Shown here one piece after another: positions 7,335 to 12,525 of a stretch of 12,525 nt of DNA. Made by a program: the position numbers and the translations under genes. The notes below the pieces were generated by a model, which was given only the letters and a program-made list of their open reading frames with translations, was not told where the DNA came from and searched no databases. Position 1 is the first letter of the stretch, and each line of letters starts with the position of its first letter. The DNA comes from an uncultured Eubacteriales bacterium (GTDB lineage: Bacteria; Bacillota; Clostridia; Christensenellales; Aristaeellaceae): contig URJB01000054.1 in NCBI GenBank assembly GCA_900548145.1, positions 1 to 12,525 of the forward strand. Direction: 5' to 3'.

Positions 7335-8227
7335 CAGAGCTCAACCTCCTTTTTGCGCAGGATAGTGGTGACCAGATTGGTCAGGATCACCAGCACCAGC
7401 GTCAGGATGATCGCGCCCGCCTGTCCCAGACCGGCACGGGAATTGCCGAAGATGTATTCATATACGAACACAGCGGTGGTTTTGGCCGTTTTCATGTTGA
7501 TGACCATTTGAGAATAGTCGAAGCAGCGCAGGCCCCAGGAAAGCAGCAGCGTCACGTTGGAGGTGATGGCGGGCACGATCATGGGCAGGGTGATGTGGAT
7601 AAATTCGTGGAACACATTCGCGCCTTCCACCCGGGCCGCCTCGTAGTATTCCAGCGAAATGGACTGCAGGGCGGCAATGTAAATAAGCATACAGTAGCCC
7701 ATATCCCGCCAGATGGCGATGGCGGCCAGACCGTAAATGACCTGCGAGGAAATGCCCAGCGGGCTGGGCGCACCGGTCAGCGGGGAGAGCACGTCGGTGT
7801 AAACGTAGCTCCACACCTTGGTAGAGGCCACCAGTGACACCGTAAAGGGCATGAACAGCAGCGTTCGCATCACGTTATTGAAGGGGCCGGACTTCCATAG
7901 CAGCAGTGCCAGCGCCAGACCCAGCATATTCGCGCCGATGATATACACAATGGTAAACTGGAAGGTGTGTAAGAAGCTGTCCCGGAAGGACGCGCTTTTG
8001 AGCAGCTTCCCGTAGTTTTCAAAGCCGACGAAATTCCATTCCTTGGCGAAAATGGCCTTCTTATCGGTAAAGGACGTGGGGATAGACTGAAGAAAGGGGA
8101 TCAGAACGACGAAAGCAAACAATGCGAAAGCAGGAAGCATGAATAGGATGTTTCCTCCGTGCTCCCGAACAGCAAATCGCGTCAGCCGGTGTTTGCGATC
8201 CAGCCGGGATGGATTGATGGCGGTCAT
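7334..8227 (-). CDS. CUT1 sugar ABC transporter permease, MalF/UgpA-like
   Basis: This 297-residue inner-membrane subunit has six predicted helices: the first at about residues 27-47, then a long periplasm-facing loop, then the core helices. It carries the EAA loop YYEAARVEGANVFHEFIHITLP (about residues 194-215), the contact site for the ATPase. It pairs with the downstream permease to form the translocation pore for the ligand delivered by the binding protein. The ATG at 8225-8227 is supported by AGGAG 10 nt upstream. The gap to the binding-protein gene is 113 bp and holds a strong hairpin, consistent with lower expression of the membrane subunits than of the binding protein. The substrate is unknown; the family points to an oligosaccharide or polyol. 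Confidence 0.94.
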   Translation of the reverse strand: MTAINPSRLDRKHRLTRFAVREHGGNILFMLPAFALFAFVVLIPFLQSIPTSFTDKKAIFAKEWNFVGFENYGKLLKSASFRDSFLHTFQFTIVYIIGANMLGLALALLLWKSGPFNNVMRTLLFMPFTVSLVASTKVWSYVYTDVLSPLTGAPSPLGISSQVIYGLAAIAIWRDMGYCMLIYIAALQSISLEYYEAARVEGANVFHEFIHITLPMIVPAITSNVTLLLSWGLRCFDYSQMVINMKTAKTTAVFVYEYIFGNSRAGLGQAGAIILTLVLVILTNLVTTILRKKEVEL

Positions 8228-8283
8228 AAATGATCAGCTCCTGCGGTAAAAATAGGGCGTTTCTTTTGAAAAGCAGGTATGGG

Positions 8284-8318
8284 CAGGGCCGCCCGCGTGG
8301 ACGCCGCAAGCGGCCCTG
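8284..8318 (-). promoter_or_regulatory. Intercistronic hairpin between binding-protein and permease genes
   Basis: Arms 8284-8292 (CAGGGCCGC) and 8310-8318 (GCGGCCCTG) are perfectly complementary. An inner GCG/CGC stem (8295-8297 with 8302-8304) lies in the loop. On the minus strand no U-tract follows, so it is more likely a leaky stop or an mRNA-protecting stem, as found after binding-protein genes such as malE, than a full terminator. On the plus strand five T residues follow the stem, but no plus-strand transcript is expected here. Confidence 0.6.
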
Positions 8319-8340
8319 TTTTTGGAAAGGAAAGACTTGC

Positions 8341-9606
8341 TTAGTTCAGAGAAATGACCTCATCGAAGGCCGCCTGCAGATTGGCGATACAGTCTTCCAC
8401 AGTCATGGAACCGCCGGTGAGCACGCTCTCGGCGAAGGCGGTCAGTTCGGTACGCCACGCGGTGGTGAAAGCAGAGGACAGGGGCTTGGTGAAGTCGCCG
8501 TAGTGGGCGATATTGCCGGAGGCCTTCACTTCGGCCATGGTCTGCACCATAGGCTGCAGCTTATCGCTGACAGCACCGGAGCACAGAGGATTCTGGGACG
8601 CTTCGGACCAGGCGATGCCCTGGCTCATCCAGTATTCCATAAAAGCCAGCGCCATGTCTGCATTTTCCGCCTGCGGATTGACCATAAAGCTCTGATCCAC
8701 CTGCACGTTCATCTTGGCGGATCCGTTATCGTCAATGGGAGCCACGAAGAAGCCAATCTCGAAATCGGGATTTTTGGCCAGCATATCGCCGATATTCCAG
8801 GATCCGTCATACCGCATGGCGGCGTTTCCGGCGGCGAACATTTCCAGCGCCATATCCTGCGTGTTGCTCATATCGTCGGTGCGGGGAGCCACCAGACGGG
8901 CCTTCCAGTTTTCCAATGCTTCGGCGAAATAGGGGTAATCCGCGAACTTCTTTTCGCCGCTCATCAGCTTTTCAAACACGTCCTTGTCGCCGGCTTCCAG
9001 CGCGCGGGTCCAGACGGTGTTGCGGGCTTCGATGTCGCCGTAGACAGCATCAGCAAAGCTGCGCACGTAGGGGTCGATCCCGGCGGCGATCAGCTTATCC
9101 TGCAGCTCGTTGAGCTGGGTCAGGGTGGTGGGAACTTCCAGACCGTTCTGTTCGAAGATGGTCTTATTGTAGAAGATGCCCCAAGTCTTAAAGTCGATGG
9201 GGAAGCCGTAAATTTTTCCGTCGGCGGACACGTCGCCCAAATCGCCGGAGGGCAGATTCAGGCTCTTGATGACCTCGTTATCGCTCAGATCCATAACGAA
9301 GCCCTCCGTCACCAGATCCGGATACAGACCGGGGTTGCCCATGATGATGTTAGGCTGGTCACCGCTGGACAGGGCGGTGGACAGCTGGGGGAAGTAGTCG
9401 GTGCCCTGATTGTAGTAGATGTTATTAAACTTCACATTGGGATGAAGCTCGGTGAAGGCCGCCTCGATAGCGTTCAGACCGGCCTGCTTGGTCGTCTGCG
9501 CCATGTAATGGAACACGGTCAGGGTGATCTCGTCCTCTGCTGCAGCAAAGCTGCACACGGACAGCGCCAGCACTAGAGCCAGCAGGATAGCGAGCGTACG
9601 TTTCAT
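8341..9606 (-). CDS. Extracellular sugar-binding protein of a CUT1 ABC transporter
   Basis: This 421-residue solute-binding protein belongs to the bacterial extracellular solute-binding family 1. It delivers its ligand, probably an oligosaccharide, to the two permeases encoded downstream. Residues 1-23 form a signal peptide (MKRTLAILLALVLALSVC then SFAAA). The start at 9606 is preferred over an in-frame ATG 31 codons upstream because AGGAGG lies 8 nt before it and the signal peptide begins exactly there; the upstream extension would also include the likely promoter. Family-typical segments include FYNKTIFEQNGLEVPTT and the AMRYDGSWNIGDM hinge-region segment. The lone cysteine (Cys18) is preceded by Leu-Ser-Val, a poor lipobox because Val occupies the -1 site, while AAA-Glu fits signal peptidase I. 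Membrane anchoring, usual for Gram-positive binding proteins, is therefore uncertain. It is the first gene of the operon and probably its most highly expressed. Confidence 0.94.
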   Translation of the reverse strand: MKRTLAILLALVLALSVCSFAAAEDEITLTVFHYMAQTTKQAGLNAIEAAFTELHPNVKFNNIYYNQGTDYFPQLSTALSSGDQPNIIMGNPGLYPDLVTEGFVMDLSDNEVIKSLNLPSGDLGDVSADGKIYGFPIDFKTWGIFYNKTIFEQNGLEVPTTLTQLNELQDKLIAAGIDPYVRSFADAVYGDIEARNTVWTRALEAGDKDVFEKLMSGEKKFADYPYFAEALENWKARLVAPRTDDMSNTQDMALEMFAAGNAAMRYDGSWNIGDMLAKNPDFEIGFFVAPIDDNGSAKMNVQVDQSFMVNPQAENADMALAFMEYWMSQGIAWSEASQNPLCSGAVSDKLQPMVQTMAEVKASGNIAHYGDFTKPLSSAFTTAWRTELTAFAESVLTGGSMTVEDCIANLQAAFDEVISLN

Positions 9607-9681
9607 GGGATGATCCTCCTTCTTTAATTTGATTCGATCACTGCGGAGCCATTGCTTCTCTTCCTCCGCTTTAGTAATATC

Positions 9682-9710
9682 AGTATACTCTAAACCCATA
9701 TCCGAAGGAA
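9682..9710 (-). promoter_or_regulatory. Candidate promoter of the sugar ABC transporter operon
   Basis: On the minus strand, TATACT (9687-9682) is a good -10 box, about 70 nt before the mature leader's start codon. The hexamer 17 bp upstream is only TTCCTT (9710-9705). A good -10 with a poor -35 is typical of promoters that need an activator, which fits control by the neighbouring AraC-type response regulator. The leader also contains a 6-bp stem GCGGAG/CTCCGC near 9640-9670. Confidence 0.45.
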
Positions 9711-9738
9711 TATACGTCCTTTGATAATTTCTATCTTA

Positions 9739-9762
9739 TTTTTACGATATGGTCGATAAAAA
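9739..9762. repeat. Inverted repeat upstream of the transporter promoter
   Basis: TTTTTACGA (9739-9747) and TCGATAAAAA (9753-9762) form an inverted repeat with one extra base in the right arm, around a 5-bp spacer. It is centred about 75 bp upstream of the predicted start of the ABC operon, a usual place for an activator site. It has T and A runs at both ends and could also act as a weak bidirectional terminator. Its ligand is unknown. Confidence 0.35.
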
Positions 9763-9828
9763 TCCATAATAAACCCGTTATGAGATGTCAACGTTCCCTG
9801 CCTGCGTTTCTTTCCGCTGAATCCGCCC

Positions 9829-9857
9829 TTGCAATCCTTCGCCGCCCATGGTATACT
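9829..9857 (+). promoter_or_regulatory. Promoter of the tRNA-Ser gene
   Basis: TTGCAA (9829-9834) and TATACT (9852-9857) are separated by exactly 17 bp. The predicted start is about 7 nt before the mature tRNA 5' end. Confidence 0.8.
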
Positions 9858-9870
9858 GTTTTTCGGTTCT

Positions 9871-9959
9871 GGAGCGGTATCGAAGTGGTCATAACGGGAC
9901 TGACTCGAAATCAGTTGAGGTGCAAGCCTCCGTGGGTTCGAATCCCACCCGCTCCGCCA
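9871..9959 (+). tRNA. tRNA-Ser (anticodon CGA)
   Basis: The full class II cloverleaf can be drawn. Acceptor arm GGAGCGG (9871-9877) pairs with CCGCTCC (9949-9955), followed by G and an encoded CCA (9957-9959). The anticodon stem ACTGA/TCAGT (9899-9903 with 9911-9915) holds the loop CTCGAAA with anticodon CGA (9906-9908), reading UCG serine codons. A long variable arm with GAGG/CCTC pairing, characteristic of serine tRNAs, precedes the T arm (TGGG, TTCGAAT, CCCA). A mobile element appears to have inserted at its 3' end; the tRNA itself is intact, as expected when the element restores the 3' sequence. Confidence 0.97.
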
Positions 9960-9961
9960 AT

Positions 9962-10123
9962 ACAGGGCTTTCCGTATGATACGGAAAGCCTCAGTCCTGT
10001 CAAAAAAGGTCGCAAAAAGTGGACGTGCAGGAGGCACTGCCTTCTGCCGGGGTTTTAGGGGCAGATTCCCTAAGCCTTGTGCAACAGCCCATTTCCCGCG
10101 AACCAGTGAAGCGCTGTTCGCGG
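9962..10123 (+). other. Structured gene-free stretch between tRNA-Ser and the integrase
   Basis: Several stem-loops follow each other. The first is a perfect 10-bp hairpin, GGCTTTCCGT with ACGGAAAGCC (9966-9975 and 9981-9990), inside an outer ACAGG/CCTGT pair (9962-9966 and 9996-10000, sharing one base). The second is a 9-bp hairpin at 10027-10047 with loop ACT. A TCTGCC/GGCAGA pairing (10043-10048 with 10059-10064) overlaps the second hairpin and is an alternative fold. The last is an 8-bp CCGCGAAC/GTTCGCGG hairpin at 10096-10123. A strong terminator follows at 10161. No credible gene is seen. It may be the trailer of the tRNA transcript, a small RNA, or recombination-site structure. Confidence 0.45.
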
Positions 10124-10160
10124 ACGCTGGCGGTCGATCATGGGTTTTTCGACAGTCTGA

Positions 10161-10197
10161 AGCCTGTAATCAAGCCGATTACAGGCTTTTTTATTTT
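10161..10197 (+). terminator. Intrinsic terminator downstream of tRNA-Ser, convergent with integrase
   Basis: AGCCTGTAATC (10161-10171) and GATTACAGGCT (10177-10187) form a perfect 11-bp stem with a 5-nt loop, followed by a T-rich tail (TTTTT A TTTTT, 10188-10198). It works on the plus strand only; on the minus strand no T-run follows. It would end transcripts coming from the tRNA promoter about 200 nt past the tRNA and keep them from running antisense into the integrase. Confidence 0.88.
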
Positions 10198-10231
10198 TGC
10201 CCAAAGACAAAGTCTGCACGATTTTTGGTTT

Positions 10232-11462
10232 TCAAGGGAAAAAATCAGCATTTCTTTCCTGCACTGATCGCCCCCAGCGGCTGCTAAAGTCGCCGCCCTC
10301 CGGCAGCGCAAGCCCTGTCTCCATCGCCTGTGCCGAGGTGATCTTGGACTTGTAATCCAAGTGGGCGTAGATATTGGCTGTGGTGGTAAAGTCGCTGTGA
10401 CCCAGCCACTCCTGAATGTGCTTGAGGGGAACGCCGTTGGCCAGCAGCAAGCTGGCGCAGCTATGACGCAGATCGTGAAAGCGCATCCGGCGCAGGCCGT
10501 GGTCCTCCAAGAATTTTGGGAATGCCGAGGTCAGATAATTGGCCCGCATCCGCTCGCCCAGCTCGTCCACAAATACAAAGCCATCATATTCGTGATTGTA
10601 ACAGTTGCCGCAGACCTGCTTGTTCAGCTCCTGCGCCTCTTTCACCTGCAAAAAGTATTCCCGGAAACTGCCGATCAGCGGCAGGGTACGCAGACTGGAC
10701 TTGGTCTTGGCAGACTGCTGTTCAATTTCTGTCTGCTTGCCATCAATAGTAATGGTCGTAACGGTTCGTATGACCGAAATCGTTCCACGCTCAAAGTCGA
10801 TGGCGTCCCACTTCAGTCCCAACACTTCGCCCCGACGGAATCCGTAAAAAAGCGGCCACCAGCACCGGCAGCTCCAGCTTGGTTCCCCGGAGAGCTTCAA
10901 ACATTTTCTGCATTTCCTCTGCCGAAAGGAAAACCGGCTGAAAGCTGTTTTTCTTTGGCCTATCCACCTTGTCCGCCACATTCTGCACCAGCATATCGGT
11001 TTTGACCGCATATTTCAGTGCCGAGTGGATAATCGCGTGATAGTGGATGACCGTGTTCGGCTTTACCTTTCTGAGCATTTCGGAATAAAACATCTGCAAG
11101 TGTCTGGCTTCCAGCTCCCGCAAGGTCAGATTCCTTTGGCGGAAGTACGGCCCGACGGGCTTCTTGATCATTGCGGCGTAAGAACTGTATGTTGCCACAG
11201 CCAGCCGCCCCTTGGCGATCTCCAGCCATTCCAGCAGATAATCGGTAAACAGCATATCGCTGCTCAGGTCGCCCACCTCTTTGGGCGGCTCAAACTCCGC
11301 CCGAAGCCTCGCCAGCTCCGCCTCCGCCTTGCGCTTGTTGCCCTTTTCGGGAAGCCCCAGCGCGATCCATTTCGTTTTCCGCTGCCCTCCGGCGTTTCTA
11401 TAGTTCAGCACGGCGTAATACCTGCCGTTTTTCAAAGTCAGATGTCCTGCTACCAATTTCAT
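10232..11462 (-). pseudogene. Tyrosine integrase (Tn916/ICE type) split by a one-base frameshift
   Basis: Two frames together make one integrase of about 409 residues, close to the usual 400. The N-terminal part (from ATG 11462, after AGGAGG) has an AP2-like arm-binding domain (residues 1-55) and a SAM-like core-binding domain (about 70-165), reading correctly to about Ala204-Phe205. It then leaves frame and stops at 10791. The C-terminal part continues in the next frame from FYGFRRGEVLGLKW and ends at 10232. It carries the catalytic set: Arg in GFRRGE, His-Asp-Leu-Arg in RMRFHDLRHS, His in WLGHSD and the nucleophile Tyr in IYAHLD. The break falls in a run of six A residues on the plus strand (10846-10851); five would restore the frame. 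All catalytic residues survive, so this is either recent inactivation or a homopolymer sequencing error. Nothing resembling an excisionase gene lies between it and parB. Confidence 0.85.
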
Positions 11463-11492
11463 TTCCTCCTGTCCTTTGTATTTGCAGAACAG

Positions 11493-11534
11493 AACTCCAA
11501 ACCGACAGCATCAGTATACCATCGGTTTGAGGTT
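11493..11534 (-). promoter_or_regulatory. Integrase promoter embedded in a large dyad (candidate operator)
   Basis: The -10 box TATACT lies on the minus strand at 11518-11513. It is centred inside a 13-bp imperfect inverted repeat: left arm AACTCCAAACCGA (11493-11505), right arm TCGGTTTGAGGTT (11522-11534), 11 of 13 positions matching, with a 16-bp spacer. The -35 region is weak (TAGAGA at 17 bp). A protein bound to both arms would cover the promoter, so repression of the integrase is the natural reading. The predicted start lies at the edge of the left arm, so the dyad is a DNA site rather than an RNA hairpin in this transcript. Confidence 0.55.
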
Positions 11535-11579
11535 CTCTCTATTCTACGAATTGTTTGATCGCAACCGTATCGGTACGAA

Positions 11580-12491
11580 TCAGCGGGCATCCCGGTTCCG
11601 TTCTCTCTGCCGCTTCAGCAATTCCAGCCCCTTGATGATGTCCCGGCGCATCTGCTCCTCGGTGTAGCCGGAGGGGAAATATTTCCGCAGCTCCTCCCGC
11701 TTGAATTTCAGTTGCTCCTGCTGGTTGGGTTTCGTCTCCGCCAGCACGGCGTAGACTATCTGGTCATCCAGCAAGCCCTCCTGCGCCAGCTTTTTCAGGC
11801 GGATGCTCTGGGCGTGGGACGGGGTGCAGTCGTTCAGCGCCATCGCATCCAGCACCGCCCGCTGCTGATACGAGTCCAAGTAGGAAAGCTCCACCGCCGG
11901 ATTAAAGGCGATCTTGCCGTCGTCCACCATCGAAAGCAGTTCGGGAATCAGGTAGGTCAGGCGGATATATCTTCGCACTTGGTCTTTACTCTCACCTGCA
12001 TCGTCTGCCACTTTTTCTACGCTAAGCAACTTCTCTGCAACTTGCACAGAAGCGATGCCCTGATGCTTGATGGCATCCAGCTTCATCTTGTAGGCGAACG
12101 CCTTTTCGCTGGGCAGGATAGTCTCCCGCTGCAAGTTGGCATCCACCATTGCGATCACCGCTTCATCGTCAGACAGCTCCCGGACGATGACAGGCATCGT
12201 CTCGACGCCCAGCACCTGACACGCCGCCAGTCGCCGGTGACCGGAGATCAGCTCGTAACCGCCGTCCGGTAGCGGCCTTGCCAGCGCTGGGGTGATGGCT
12301 CCCACCTTGCGGATGCTCTCGATCATCCGCTGCATCTCCTCGTTGTTCTGCACCTTGAAGGGGTGACCTTTGAACGGATGCAGCTCGGCCAGCGGAATAT
12401 TCCGCACCCGCTCCAGTTTGGCATCGTCCCGCTCCGCCTGCGTGGAGAACAGGTCATCCAGCGTGGGTAGAGTAAAATCCGATTTTCTCAT
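11580..12491 (-). CDS. ParB/Spo0J-family partition protein of a mobile element
   Basis: This 303-residue protein has the ParB family architecture. The N-terminal CTPase/nuclease-like domain (about residues 28-125) includes ISGHRRLAA with the GHRR motif at 84-87 and ANLQRE near 118-123. A central helix-turn-helix (about 155-185, VEKVADDAGESKDQVRRYIRLT) is for binding a parS-like site. A basic, helical C-terminal region (about 250-303) probably dimerizes. ParB proteins of this kind are frequent on integrative conjugative elements of Clostridia, where they may stabilise the excised circle; that role here is inferred. The ATG at 12489-12491 has GAGGA about 8 nt upstream. The upstream reading frame appears to end in an ATGA overlap with this start, as expected for a parAB-like pair. 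From memory of relatives, the linker before the helix-turn-helix (KHQGIASVQVAEKL) seems a few residues short. It lies 117 bp upstream of the integrase. Confidence 0.92.
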   Translation of the reverse strand: MRKSDFTLPTLDDLFSTQAERDDAKLERVRNIPLAELHPFKGHPFKVQNNEEMQRMIESIRKVGAITPALARPLPDGGYELISGHRRLAACQVLGVETMPVIVRELSDDEAVIAMVDANLQRETILPSEKAFAYKMKLDAIKHQGIASVQVAEKLLSVEKVADDAGESKDQVRRYIRLTYLIPELLSMVDDGKIAFNPAVELSYLDSYQQRAVLDAMALNDCTPSHAQSIRLKKLAQEGLLDDQIVYAVLAETKPNQQEQLKFKREELRKYFPSGYTEEQMRRDIIKGLELLKRQRERNRDAR

Positions 12492-12525
12492 TGTGTTGTC
12501 CTCACTTTCATAGTTTTTTCTTTCG
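12488..12525 (-). CDS. Possible C-terminal end of an upstream gene (partial)
   Basis: On the minus strand, an open frame enters from the window edge, reads KEKTMKVRTTQ and stops with TGA at 12490-12488, sharing 4 bp (ATGA) with the parB start. The overlap and the ParB context suggest the end of a ParA-like ATPase gene, but only 11 codons are visible and the frame may be open by chance. Confidence 0.3.
   Translation of the reverse strand, partial: KEKTMKVRTTQ

Larger units (their letters stand above)
9935..12525. mobile_element. Left end of a putative integrative element inserted at tRNA-Ser
   Basis: A tyrosine recombinase gene of Tn916/ICE type lies next to the 3' end of an intact tRNA-Ser gene and points towards it, the classic arrangement at one end of an element that integrates into a tRNA 3' end. 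A ParB/Spo0J-family gene follows, a common cargo of integrative conjugative elements. The crossover site is expected within the tRNA 3' part, so the exact left border is approximate. The right end and the duplicated tRNA 3' fragment are not in the window, so type (ICE, mobilizable island or prophage) and size are unknown. Confidence 0.65.

Noticed and set aside
8230..9576. Plus-strand 448-codon open frame opposite the sugar-binding protein
   Set aside because: It is an antisense shadow of a clear family-1 binding protein; its His/Gly/Gln-rich composition is typical of shadows of GC-rich genes.
9607..9699. Upstream ATG extending the sugar-binding protein by 31 residues
   Set aside because: The extension precedes a perfect signal peptide with AGGAGG 8 nt before it, and it would include the likely promoter and transcription start.
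9690..10037. Minus-strand 115-codon open frame across the tRNA-Ser gene
   Set aside because: It is the reverse complement of the tRNA (it includes the familiar artefact WDSNPRR) and has no family resemblance otherwise.
10019..10267. Plus-strand 82-codon open frame after the tRNA
   Set aside because: It reads through the hairpins and the terminator at 10161-10198 and into the end of the integrase; no ribosome binding site or domain was recognised.
10844..10852. Programmed -1 ribosomal frameshift in the integrase
   Set aside because: The slippery heptamer is in phase, but the -1 frame stops after about ten codons; the catalytic half lies in the +1 frame.
11493..11534. Invertible promoter switch at the integrase gene
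   Set aside because: Inverted repeats flank the -10 box, but the 16-bp spacer is far shorter than known invertible promoters and the arms are imperfect; an operator is the simpler reading.

Overview
The window looks like a GC-rich member of the Clostridia (Bacillota), probably a gut anaerobe. The signs are a YesM/YesN-type two-component system beside a CUT1 sugar ABC transporter with no ATPase gene of its own, strong AGGAGG-type ribosome binding sites, U-tailed intrinsic terminators, and a Tn916/ICE-type integrase and ParB in a tRNA gene. This placement is inferred from family content; no rRNA or marker gene is present. Almost everything is on the minus strand; the tRNA is the clear plus-strand gene.

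Region 1 (1-2730): a LysR-type regulator (38-952) lies downstream of a 12-helix MATE efflux transporter (1010-2443), each with its own candidate promoter. The MATE gene has a leader of about 225 nt holding a 40-codon arginine-rich ORF with a good ribosome binding site, followed by a GC-rich intrinsic terminator directly before the MATE ribosome binding site. This looks like a transcription attenuator and is the most interesting unnamed system here. The LysR gene ends inside a cluster of short GC palindromes.

Region 2 (2753-9870): a sugar-uptake module. A substrate-binding protein (8341-9606) and two permeases (7334-8227, 6441-7334) form an operon ending in a terminator at 6388-6417. An unusual hairpin lies between the binding protein and the first permease. 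After that terminator, a separate promoter drives an AraC-type response regulator (4771-6288) and its membrane histidine kinase (2990-4774), which overlap by 4 bp, ending at a terminator near 2753-2791. By analogy with other YesMN-linked transporters, the kinase probably senses an extracellular carbohydrate or related signal and the regulator probably activates the binding-protein promoter, which has a good -10 and a poor -35.

Region 3 (9829-12525): a tRNA-Ser(CGA) gene on the plus strand with a well-matched promoter, then the apparent left end of an integrated mobile element. The element shows a 270-nt structured gene-free stretch ending in a strong terminator, a tyrosine integrase split by a one-base frameshift in a homopolymer, a large dyad centred on the integrase -10 box, and a ParB/Spo0J-family protein. 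The upstream partner of parB runs off the edge. The far end of the element and the matching attachment repeat are outside the window.
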